From assembly GCA_025055795.1 (NCBI GenBank), contig JANWVV010000004.1:93719-157718 (forward strand): a stretch of 64,000 bases of DNA, read 5' to 3'. Positions 9,608-16,886 of this stretch are shown one piece after another. The first letter of the stretch is position 1. Each line of letters begins with the position of its first letter. The position numbers and the translations under genes are program-made. The stretch is from Gemmataceae bacterium. GTDB lineage: Bacteria; Planctomycetota; Planctomycetia; Gemmatales; Gemmataceae. The notes under the pieces were generated by a model. The model worked only from the letters and a program-made list of their open reading frames with translations, had not been told where the DNA came from and searched no databases.

Positions 9608-10087
9608 TCAGTAGTGCAAACCACTTTTGCGGATATGAACGGTAGGGCGACCATCATGTAGGACTGCACCGCCGGTAACCTCCGCCAGTACCAGAACATG
9701 ATCGCCTGCGGGGAAGTGCGCGACTGTTTGACACACGAGGTAAGCGTGGGCCTGACACAGGACAGGTGCAGGATGCCCGTGCCGTTGGACAGCCACCCCT
9801 TGGAAGGGATCGGTACCGGGCTCCCAGCCTTTGCCAAAATGGGCCACTAGCTCCCGACTGCCCTCTCCCAGGACGTTAAGGACAAACGGACGTCCGGGTT
9901 GCAGCCATTCCAGTAGCCAACGGCCCTGCCGCACCGCCACGGTCAGACGTGGGGGAACAAACGAGCACTGCTGAACCCAACTGACCAGCAAACCGGCTTC
10001 ATGCGGTTGCTGGCAAGCTGTCAGGACAAATAGCCCACTGGGAATACGGCCCAAGGCGGCGGCATACGGTGGGGTCTCTCCAGACAT
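9608..10087 (-). CDS. Flavin reductase-like FMN-binding protein
   Basis: A 159-residue protein of the flavin reductase-like (split-barrel) family. It shows the N-terminal ALGRIPSGLFVLTA, then LLVSWVQQCSFVPPRLTVAV and PFVLNVLGEGSRELVAHFGKG, which correspond to the family's FMN-contact segments; a late GDHVLVLAEVTGG strand completes the fold. It may reduce flavin with NAD(P)H or serve as a flavin-binding oxidoreductase. It is followed on the same strand by nothing close, but the gene upstream (10094-10588) ends 6 nt before its start, so the two are very likely cotranscribed. Confidence 0.85.
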   Translation of the reverse strand: MSGETPPYAAALGRIPSGLFVLTACQQPHEAGLLVSWVQQCSFVPPRLTVAVRQGRWLLEWLQPGRPFVLNVLGEGSRELVAHFGKGWEPGTDPFQGVAVQRHGHPAPVLCQAHAYLVCQTVAHFPAGDHVLVLAEVTGGAVLHDGRPTVHIRKSGLHY

Positions 10088-10093
10088 CGATGG

Positions 10094-10588
10094 CTACTCC
10101 GCTGGAGGAACAACAGACGAAGGACCGGCAGACGGGGGCGGCACCGTTTTTTCCTCCCCACCGTTAGTAGCGTCTGCTGGAGGCAGGGGTAGTTCCTCCC
10201 AGTAAAGCTCCTGACCGGCCGCGTAAACTTCGCTGGCACGGTAGTCGTGAACCCGGGCCGTTTCCCCCGGCTCCAGCCCCCAGGCATCGAACATCAGATA
10301 AAAGAGCCCCTGCAGATAGCCGAAGCGGGCCTCTTCGATGATACGCCGCGGACGGTTCGGCCGCATCTGAAAGCGGAACTCGGCAACCCGTTCCAAACGA
10401 AGACGCAGACGGATAGGCGTGTCCGCTGACGGACCACCACTACGGTGCCCCGATCGTACCCACAGGTCAAAAATCACCTGCGTGAGTCCCCCGCGCTGGT
10501 AACGCATCTGGACCCGTCGGATCCGTCCCCCCCGGAACTGATACCGCCGAGCAAACCCTGCCGCCTCATGCCCCCCGAGCCGGTTCAT
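10094..10588 (-). CDS. Conserved hypothetical protein
   Basis: A 164-residue protein with a basic N-terminal half full of Arg (GGRIRRVQMRYQRGG, RLRLRLERVAEFRFQMRP) and an aromatic centre (FGYLQGLFYLMFDAWGLEPGE). The C-terminus is a Pro/Ser-rich tail. No signal peptide or membrane segment. It ends 6 nt before the flavin reductase-like gene, which suggests a common transcript. No family recognised. Confidence 0.65.
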   Translation of the reverse strand: MNRLGGHEAAGFARRYQFRGGRIRRVQMRYQRGGLTQVIFDLWVRSGHRSGGPSADTPIRLRLRLERVAEFRFQMRPNRPRRIIEEARFGYLQGLFYLMFDAWGLEPGETARVHDYRASEVYAAGQELYWEELPLPPADATNGGEEKTVPPPSAGPSSVVPPAE

Positions 10589-10670
10589 CGTCGTCCCCTC
10601 GGCCGGTTGACCGCGTTGGTTCCGCGGCCGCTACTACGCTGCGGCGTGAAAAAACTCCCTATGCCCTGAC

Positions 10671-10985
10671 TCAGACCAACGAGTCGAAGACACGGACCGC
10701 CGCCCAGTTATCTTTGTTCCGTGCGATAAACTCGTTGTGGGTGGCGTCCTCCTGGTAGGCGTCGTGTGCGGCTTTGTCAATAAACACTATGTGCAACCCG
10801 ACGTGCCAGTCCACATCATTGACGTCCCGGGTCAGATCAGCACAGCGCGGACCCGCGGCGAAAAAAATAATCCCCGGCTGAACGTTCAAATATCTGTTGC
10901 AGTCATCGACCAGGGCCTGGATCTTTTCCGGACTGGCATCCTTCAGCTTGAAAAAGACGTTGTGAGCTAAACGGGGGGTACTCAT
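10671..10985 (-). CDS. Dabb (stress-responsive alpha/beta barrel) protein
   Basis: A 104-residue single-domain protein with the Dabb pattern: HNVFFKLKDASPEKIQALVDDC at the start, FFAAGPRCADLTRDVNDVDWHVGLHIVFIDKAAHDAYQ in the middle (quoted in parts: FFAAGPR, DWHVGLHIVF, DKAAHDAYQ) and HNEFIARNKDNWAAVRVFDS at the end. Such proteins form dimeric ferredoxin-like barrels; most have no known substrate. It lies 80 bp upstream of the 10094-10588 gene on the same strand. Confidence 0.88.
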   Translation of the reverse strand: MSTPRLAHNVFFKLKDASPEKIQALVDDCNRYLNVQPGIIFFAAGPRCADLTRDVNDVDWHVGLHIVFIDKAAHDAYQEDATHNEFIARNKDNWAAVRVFDSLV

Positions 10986-11093
10986 AAGATACCTCGCGGA
11001 ACAAACTTCTATGGTGCTGTTGACATACGTGCTGATTCCGTAGAGGTCAACAGACTGTAACCCAACGGGCTGATCGTAAGTCGTTGCTTACTG

Positions 11094-11810
11094 ATGATAA
11101 CGTTGTTGGATCTGACCAGCCCCGACCCGGCCGAAAATCTCGCCTGGGACGAAGCATTGTTATTACACGCCGAGCAGTCCGGCGGACCGGAGGTGTTACG
11201 CTTGTGGGAATCGCCGGAGCCAGCAGTGGTGCTAGGTGCAGGTGGGAGCGTGGACCAGGACGTCCATTTAGGACATTGCCAGCACGACCGCGTACCCGTG
11301 CTACGCCGGGCCAGCGGTGGAGGAACAGTCCTGCTTGGACCCGGTTGCCTGTGCTTTTCTCTGGTTTTGCGCTACGATCGCCATCCGGCTCTGTCAGACA
11401 TCCGTGCTTCCTTCTCGTATGTTTTGCAGCGGATTGTGGATGCGTTGGCCCCAACAGTACAGCTCCAACTTCAGGAGAGCGACCTGGTCTGGCAGGACCG
11501 CAAAGTATCCGGCAACGCTCAGCAACGCAAACGCCACTTCTTGTTACATCACGGCACCCTGTTGTATGCTGCTGACGTGGCCGCGTACGCTCGTTATTTG
11601 CTTGAGCCAGCCCGTCAGCCAGCGTATCGCCGTCAACGTCCCCATGGTCAGTTCGTGGCCAACCTCCCTCTGCGTGCTGCCGAGTTGCGTAACCGCTTGA
11701 TCCAAGCCTGGGAAGCAGTGACCGGCTACGATCCCGCTACCGTACTGCCCATTGTGCACCGCTTGATGTCCGACAAGTACGCATGCTCTTCCTGGCACTT
11801 CCGCCGTTGA
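11094..11810 (+). CDS. Lipoate-protein ligase A family protein
   Basis: A 238-residue member of the LplA/LipB/BPL fold. Diagnostic segments are PAVVLGAGGS, the RRASGGGTVLLGPGCLCFSL nucleotide/lipoyl-binding loop, and DLVWQDRKVSGNAQQRKR with the active lysine of the KVSGNAQ motif, followed by HHGTLLY. It lacks the C-terminal accessory domain of E. coli LplA (338 residues), as do many bacterial ligases or lipoyl/octanoyl transferases. It probably attaches lipoate or octanoate to lipoyl domains; which activity is not decidable by eye. It is divergent from the Dabb gene, about 108 bp away. Confidence 0.9.
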   Translation: MITLLDLTSPDPAENLAWDEALLLHAEQSGGPEVLRLWESPEPAVVLGAGGSVDQDVHLGHCQHDRVPVLRRASGGGTVLLGPGCLCFSLVLRYDRHPALSDIRASFSYVLQRIVDALAPTVQLQLQESDLVWQDRKVSGNAQQRKRHFLLHHGTLLYAADVAAYARYLLEPARQPAYRRQRPHGQFVANLPLRAAELRNRLIQAWEAVTGYDPATVLPIVHRLMSDKYACSSWHFRR

Positions 11811-12244
11811 ATCCTGTTGCCGGTCCCCTGAGCCGTTTGTGCCACTACCTGGGGCTACCAAAATGGTTGACGCTCTGGAAATGCATTTTTGCCCCTCCTT
11901 TGCGAAGCACGCTGACGTGCTTTCAACATCTGGTCACTCTATTCTGTTCAAGCTTGCAACAAATTGCCACAACCCTGCAACAAGTTGCAACAATCGGACA
12001 TTACCCATCAGACAAGCACGCAACAGAATTATCAAACCTCACTGGAGATCAGCTTTGATCCAAACCAGTACCTGAAGCCTTCGCAACCGAAAAACACAAC
12101 AGCGGATGGCCTTTATCAGAGCCGCTCAAACAGGAAGACAGGGGAAGATACAGAGAAAGGTCAAAGGGGCGACTGCTGGTCTGCCGATGAGGACGGTGAG
12201 GAAAAAGCATTCTATTGCGCACAGGCGGGAGGCATGAAGCAGCC
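11811..12244. other. Intergenic with a phased short-repeat array
   Basis: Apart from the TTGCAACAA array at 11954-11993 I see no gene. The right end holds the ribosome site and possible alternative starts of the ThDP enzyme. Confidence 0.5.
11954..11993. repeat. Four helically phased TTGCAACAA-type repeats
   Basis: TTGCAACAA (11954), TTGCCACAA (11964), CTGCAACAA (11975) and TTGCAACAA (11985) follow one another with 10, 11 and 10 bp steps, close to one DNA turn. Such phasing suits cooperative protein binding on one face of the helix. Position about 150 bp after the lipoate ligase-like gene and 250 bp before the ThDP enzyme fits an operator. Confidence 0.5.
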
Positions 12245-14149
12245 GTGGAACCAGCATGGGGTCAGTGGACGCGGCGGGCCTGGTTGCAAGCTGCGACCGT
12301 TGGGGGAACAGGTTGGGCCGTTGCTGGAACCTCGTGGGCGGCTGGTCCGCTGACACGTCTGCGGCAACGTCGCCATCCCGATTGGGTAGTGGGACGCATG
12401 AGCGGGGCTGAGGCCCTGGTGAGCGCCCTGCAACTGGAAGGCGTCGGCTGTGTGTTTGGCATTCCCGGTGCCCAGGAAAACGAATTGTGGGACACCTTCA
12501 AGCAGAAAGGACTGCCCTATTTGCTGGTGGCTCATGAGTTTTCCGCCGCCTGTATGGCCGATGGCTACGCCCGCAGCACCGGGCAGCCGGGGGTGTTGTG
12601 TGTCGTGCCCGGTCCGGGTGTGACCAATTCGCTGACCGGCCTGGGCGAAGCCCTGCTGGATTCCAGCCCGGTGGTGGCCATCGTGGGGGATGTAGCTAAC
12701 GGTGATAAAGCCCGTCCCTTTCAGGTCCATAGTTTGCCTCAGGTGGAACTGCTCAAGCCGGTATGCAAATGTGTTTTTCCGGTACACAGCGTCGAACAGA
12801 TTCCCGGGGCAGTCCGTCAGGCGTTTGTGGCCACGGAGCAGGACGAGCCGGGCCCGGTTGCTGTGGTCATTCCATACAACCTGCTGATCGAGGTACGGGA
12901 TTTCCGCAGTCCGCCGCCACCGGAACCTCCGCCTCCTTGGGACGAGCAAGCGTTTGCGGCCGCTTTGGCACTGCTGGCCGATCCAGCTGCCCGTATCGGT
13001 ATCTACGCTGGGTATGGCTGCATGGAGGCCAGTGCCGAGCTGCAGGCCGTGGCTGAATTACTCCAGGCCCCCGTCGCCACAAGTGTTTCCGGTAAGGGCG
13101 TCATCCCGGAAACTCATCCGCTGGCTGTCGGCTGGGGATTTGGCCCTCACGCCTCCGAGGTAGCAGAAAAAGTGTTTGCCATCGATGCCCGCCTTCCCCA
13201 GCGAGTCGGTGTGACCACTTTGCTGGCTATCGGTGTCAAATTCAGCGAGGTCTCTACCGGTTACTACAGCAATCCGCAGCCTCAACGGGTGATCCACGTC
13301 GACCGCAGTGCAGCTAATCTGGGGCGCATTTTGCGGACCGACGTCTGCGTCCATGCGGATGCCAAGGTCTTCCTGGGGCGACTGCTCGCACACGCCGAAC
13401 GCTTGCGTCGACCGGTAAACAAGCCCTTGCTTGACCGCATCGCCCAGCTCAAGGCAGCCACGGCCGTGCGTTACCACCGGTTGCCCCACCCTCCCAACGG
13501 CGTCGATCCGCTGGCTCTGATCCTTGCCTTGCGCTGCTATCTGCCCCCAGACGCCCTGGTGTTCACCGATGTCACCGTCAGCGAACACCTGGCCGCCGAA
13601 TACTTCACCGTAGTTCAGCCACGGACCTACTTCAACCCAGTCGACAATCAGGCCATGGGCTGGAGTATTCCTGCCGCTATCGGTGCCCAACGGGTACACC
13701 CCGGACGCTGCACCGTCGCCCTGGTGGGGGATGGATGTGCTTTAATGACCGCCTTGGAGCTAAGCACCGCCGCCCGCGAGCACCTGCCCGTCAAATTCTT
13801 CGTCCTGGACGATCAGGCTTACCATTACATGCAAATGCTGCAACTGCCTGCTTACCTGCGTACCACGGCCACCATCCTCGCCCGCATCGATTACAAGGCC
13901 CTGGCTCAGGCCATGGGCCTGACTTACGTCGACATCACGTCTCAGGCCCACTTGGACGAACGCATTCCCCAAGCCCTGCATCACCCTGGTCCAGTCCTTG
14001 TTCGTGTCGCTACCGACTACCACGAGCGAAAAATCCGTTGGATTGAAGCCGTTCGTGGTCGCTATGCCCGCGAGCTCACACCAGCACAAAAGGCCCGTTT
14101 CCTGGCTCGCATCGGTGCCCGCGCCTTGCGCTTCAAGGAAAACGACTAA
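12245..14149 (+). CDS. Thiamine-diphosphate enzyme with Tat signal (acetolactate synthase-like)
   Basis: About 634 residues of the ThDP-dependent decarboxylase/synthase fold. A twin-arginine leader WTRRAWLQAATVGGTGWAV precedes the enzyme, unusual for this normally cytoplasmic family. The PYR domain has GIPGAQENELWD and AHEFSAACMADGYAR with the catalytic Glu. The PP domain has VGDGCALMTALELSTAARE and VLDDQAYHYMQ in place of the usual GDG...NN motif. The product is unknown; acetolactate synthase-like or sulfoacetaldehyde acetyltransferase-like activity are both possible. The start is uncertain: GTG at 12245 has GGGAGG 12 nt upstream, and TTG at 12215 is an in-frame alternative. Confidence 0.87.
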   Translation: MEPAWGQWTRRAWLQAATVGGTGWAVAGTSWAAGPLTRLRQRRHPDWVVGRMSGAEALVSALQLEGVGCVFGIPGAQENELWDTFKQKGLPYLLVAHEFSAACMADGYARSTGQPGVLCVVPGPGVTNSLTGLGEALLDSSPVVAIVGDVANGDKARPFQVHSLPQVELLKPVCKCVFPVHSVEQIPGAVRQAFVATEQDEPGPVAVVIPYNLLIEVRDFRSPPPPEPPPPWDEQAFAAALALLADPAARIGIYAGYGCMEASAELQAVAELLQAPVATSVSGKGVIPETHPLAVGWGFGPHASEVAEKVFAIDARLPQRVGVTTLLAIGVKFSEVSTGYYSNPQPQRVIHVDRSAANLGRILRTDVCVHADAKVFLGRLLAHAERLRRPVNKPLLDRIAQLKAATAVRYHRLPHPPNGVDPLALILALRCYLPPDALVFTDVTVSEHLAAEYFTVVQPRTYFNPVDNQAMGWSIPAAIGAQRVHPGRCTVALVGDGCALMTALELSTAAREHLPVKFFVLDDQAYHYMQMLQLPAYLRTTATILARIDYKALAQAMGLTYVDITSQAHLDERIPQALHHPGPVLVRVATDYHERKIRWIEAVRGRYARELTPAQKARFLARIGARALRFKEND

Positions 14150-14393
14150 TCTACCACCAGCTTTCGCTCCTTCCGGTCGGTATTCTCTGCATGGCTCCTC
14201 ATTTTTCTTTCAGTTGACTTATTCCTTTTTACGTCACATAATTATATAGTGGACAATTGAATAAAATCAAGACATATGAACTCCAACGGCCCTGAATCCG
14301 GTCCATATGATAACATGGTTGTCAGAACGGATATGAACTAACACCGGTACCTGTCCGGTCGGACGCTGATCGGAACTGGCAAGGAGTGCTCAT

Positions 14394-14756
14394 ATGATGA
14401 GCATCGGCCTGATAACAACCGTGGCAGCCAACCTCCTTGCGCTTACGCCGCTGAAGCTAGTGCAACCTCTTCCCATGAAAAAAGACATGCAGGTGCTTCA
14501 AGGAATCCTGACGGCCAAAGGGCCAGACTGGCTAGAATTCCTGGCCGATGGAGAAGATCTGGAAAAGATGCAACGATATTTCTGGCCCAAAGACGACAAA
14601 CAACTGACAGCCCGCATTCAAGCCATTCCGGTCAATAGTCGCGTCGAAATCCGACTGATCCTGGCTCAACCGGGTCGGTGGAAAGTTGTTGACATTCAGC
14701 TTCTAGAGCGGAAAACGCTTCGTTCTTCGATGTCCTCAGGTGCCTACCTGAGGTAG
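14394..14756 (+). CDS. Small secreted protein, TAKG-motif paralogue 1
   Basis: A 120-residue protein starting at ATG 14394 with GGAG upstream. A hydrophobic N-terminus (MSIGLITTVAANLLALTPL) may be a signal peptide. The core ILTAKGPDWLEFLADGEDLE and the following VNSRVEIRL...VVDIQLLERK align with the next gene, so these are tandem paralogues. In this copy the RRYVPHWRGG segment of the family is altered to QRYFWPKDDKQ. Function unknown. Confidence 0.7.
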   Translation: MMSIGLITTVAANLLALTPLKLVQPLPMKKDMQVLQGILTAKGPDWLEFLADGEDLEKMQRYFWPKDDKQLTARIQAIPVNSRVEIRLILAQPGRWKVVDIQLLERKTLRSSMSSGAYLR

Positions 14757-14925
14757 GCATAGGTCACGTAGAGTAAACAGAAACTCCGTTGGCCAATTGC
14801 AACGGGCCTGGCCAATACGTAGGGTCATTATTGCCTGAGGAACTTCACCGGACATGTAAGTGCAAACAGGAGGTAAGGTAGTAATCCCATCACTAACATG
14901 TTTGTTGGTAACTGGGGGGAAAATC

Positions 14926-15276
14926 ATGCGAGCTCAGGGACCGGCTGGTGCGGTAGTTATGGGCGTCCTGCTCGGTTGGGTAGCGTTAGTCACGGCTCAG
15001 GAGTCGCCTAAGGAGGAAAAGCGGAAGGGGACCGTCGTTGGAGTAGTAACGGCCAAGGGGGAAAACTGGCTTGAGGTAAAGGCAGATGGAGAGGAAAAAG
15101 CCCGGCGGTACGTTCCCCACTGGCGTGGCGGGTTGCCGGACCAAGGGGGCGGCTTCGACAAGGCCATGCTGGCCCAAATCCGCATCACACCAGTTGGAAG
15201 CGTGGTGCGACTCGAATGGGAATTCGAGGAGCGCCCCCGCGTCGTTAAATTGGAAGTGCTGAAAAAAGGGGGTTGA
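14926..15276 (+). CDS. Small secreted protein, TAKG-motif paralogue 2
   Basis: A 116-residue protein starting at ATG 14926 after GGGGGGAAAATC; a longer in-frame start at 14860 has no ribosome site. It has a signal peptide (GAVVMGVLLGWVALVTAQ), then GVVTAKGENWLEVKADGEE, RRYVPHWRGGLPDQGGG and LEWEFEERPRVVKLEVLKK. This looks like a small planctomycete beta-barrel-like secreted family (from memory). It lies 108 bp upstream of the thioredoxin/PDZ gene and may be cotranscribed with it. Function unknown. Confidence 0.75.
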   Translation: MRAQGPAGAVVMGVLLGWVALVTAQESPKEEKRKGTVVGVVTAKGENWLEVKADGEEKARRYVPHWRGGLPDQGGGFDKAMLAQIRITPVGSVVRLEWEFEERPRVVKLEVLKKGG

Positions 15277-15383
15277 AAGACCAGCGAGTCGTGCGGTGGC
15301 CGCATCGATGCAGGTGTCCCCCGTTAGTCCACCGATCTCATCATTACCAATACCGCGAACATTTCAGGCGAATCGGAGGGAGC

Positions 15384-16586
15384 ATGATGGCGTGGGGTTG
15401 GTTGATGGCAGGGATGCTAGCCATAGCAAACAACGGTGAGGTGCAAAAACTGGACCCGGGCCGTTACGGCTGGTTGAGTGATTATGCCGCTGCACGGGCG
15501 GAGGCCCGCCGCACAGGCAAACCGATTTTTCTGGTCTTCCGGTGTGAACCTTGACTGGACTGTGCCGAGTGGGACGCACAGGTGGTGCGTCTTGTTCCCG
15601 AAATCCGCGCGGTTGCTGAGCAGTTTGTGCGGGTCCGGATGGTCAAAATCGCCGGCATGGATCTGCGACGTTTCGAATTTGATTATGACGTCACCTGGTA
15701 TGCATTTTTTCTCAATGCTGACGAGACAATTTATGGGCGCTTTGGTGGTCGGGATGCGAGTGATGCGGAAGGGCGTTTGTCCTTGGCGGGCTTGCGTTAT
15801 GCGTTGGAGCGGGCCTTGCAGGTCCATCGACAGCCTCCCCCACCGGTCGTGTTGACCGGACCGCCAATCCGTGCCGAGGATTATCCCGCTGCCCAACGGC
15901 ACCGGGGTTGCATTCATTGCCATAACGTCAATGAGTTCCGCCGGGCGGCAGAACAAGCCGCGGGAAAATGGAGTCGCGACAGTATCTGGATGTACCCGCT
16001 GCCCGAAAACGTCGGCCTGGTCCTGGACAAGGATCGCGGCGACCACGTCGCCGCCGTGTTGCCACGGTCACCAGCCGCACAGGCAGGGTTACAAGCAGGC
16101 GACCGCCTGCTGCATCTGAATGGTTACACCGTTGCTTCATTGGCGGACGCTTCCTATGCCCTGCACAAAGCCCCTTGGCAGGGGCGCATTCCCGTTGTCT
16201 GGCAACGGGGACAGCGGCAACACACGGCCTTTCTGACCCTCCCTGCTGGCTGGCGCAAAACCAACATCACCTGGCGTCCCTCCCTCCTGGATCTTTTACC
16301 TGCGCTACCAGTAGTCGGGAGCGACCTGACGGTTGCCGAGAAAAAAGCCTTGGGCTTAGCCGAAGACCAGGCCACTGTCCGCCAACAGGAGCCTGTACAC
16401 GAAAGCTTGCAGCGCATCGGCCTGCAGCCCGGCGACGTCATTATCGGTATTGACGGCCAGACCTTCACGGGTCCTGGAGAACAACTCCTGGCTTATGTCC
16501 GCCGCAATTACCTGGTGGGCGACACCATTACGTTGAACGTCATACGCCATGGTCGTCGCCTGGAATTGCGTTATACGCTGAAATGA
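15384..16586 (+). CDS. Candidate selenoprotein: thioredoxin-like/PDZ protein with in-frame UGA
   Basis: One frame of about 400 codons starts at ATG 15384 (GGAGGGAGC upstream) and is interrupted only by TGA at 15552-15554. Around it the protein reads LVFRCEP-U-LDCAEWDAQVV, so the TGA occupies the second position of a thioredoxin-type CxxC site. Sense coding continues without shift: a thioredoxin-like C-terminal half (RVRMVKIAG, WYAFFLNADETIYGRFGGRD), a CxxCH heme-c-type motif (CIHCH) near residue 177, and two PDZ domains (SPAAQAGLQAGDRLLHLNG and IGLQPGDVIIGIDGQ). The N-terminus is a short hydrophobic leader. A planctomycete thioredoxin/PDZ (seleno)protein family has, as far as I recall, been named. 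Alternative: a nonsense mutation or a separate start at 15582, which would lose the active site. Confidence 0.8.
15567..15597 (+). promoter_or_regulatory. Candidate bacterial SECIS hairpin
   Basis: GACGCAC (15573-15579) and GTGCGTC (15585-15591) form seven Watson-Crick pairs closing a 5-nt AGGUG loop. Four wobble pairs and two further pairs extend the stem to 15567/15597. The loop begins 25 nt after the UGA, inside the range described for bacterial SECIS elements, and the AGGU loop resembles that of E. coli fdhF. Confidence 0.65.
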
Positions 16587-16886
16587 AAGTGCCTTTCCAC
16601 TTTCCCGTGTGTCATCAGCATCGATCAACGCGCTGCTTGTGTCATCACCTCCGCGTAAGACCAGGAAGTTTGCCGCTGCAAGGCCTTCTTTAGGCTCATC
16701 CACACCATCCAGACCAGCAAATGCCACCCCTTGGCCAGGCGGTTGTACTGCAGACCTGGCCCGCAGTTTTTCCTTGCAACTCTCTTTTCCATCCGCACAC
16801 TTGAAAGAAAAGTCCCCCAAGCTGACTAGCCGAAGCGGACAGGCACAGGCGATCACCGGAGGGACGCTTAGCGGGAGAACAACGCC

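Noticed and set aside
15582..16586. Separate gene starting at 15582
   Set aside because: The start lies inside the thioredoxin domain, within the hairpin, has no ribosome site, and would lose the active site; reading through the UGA explains more.
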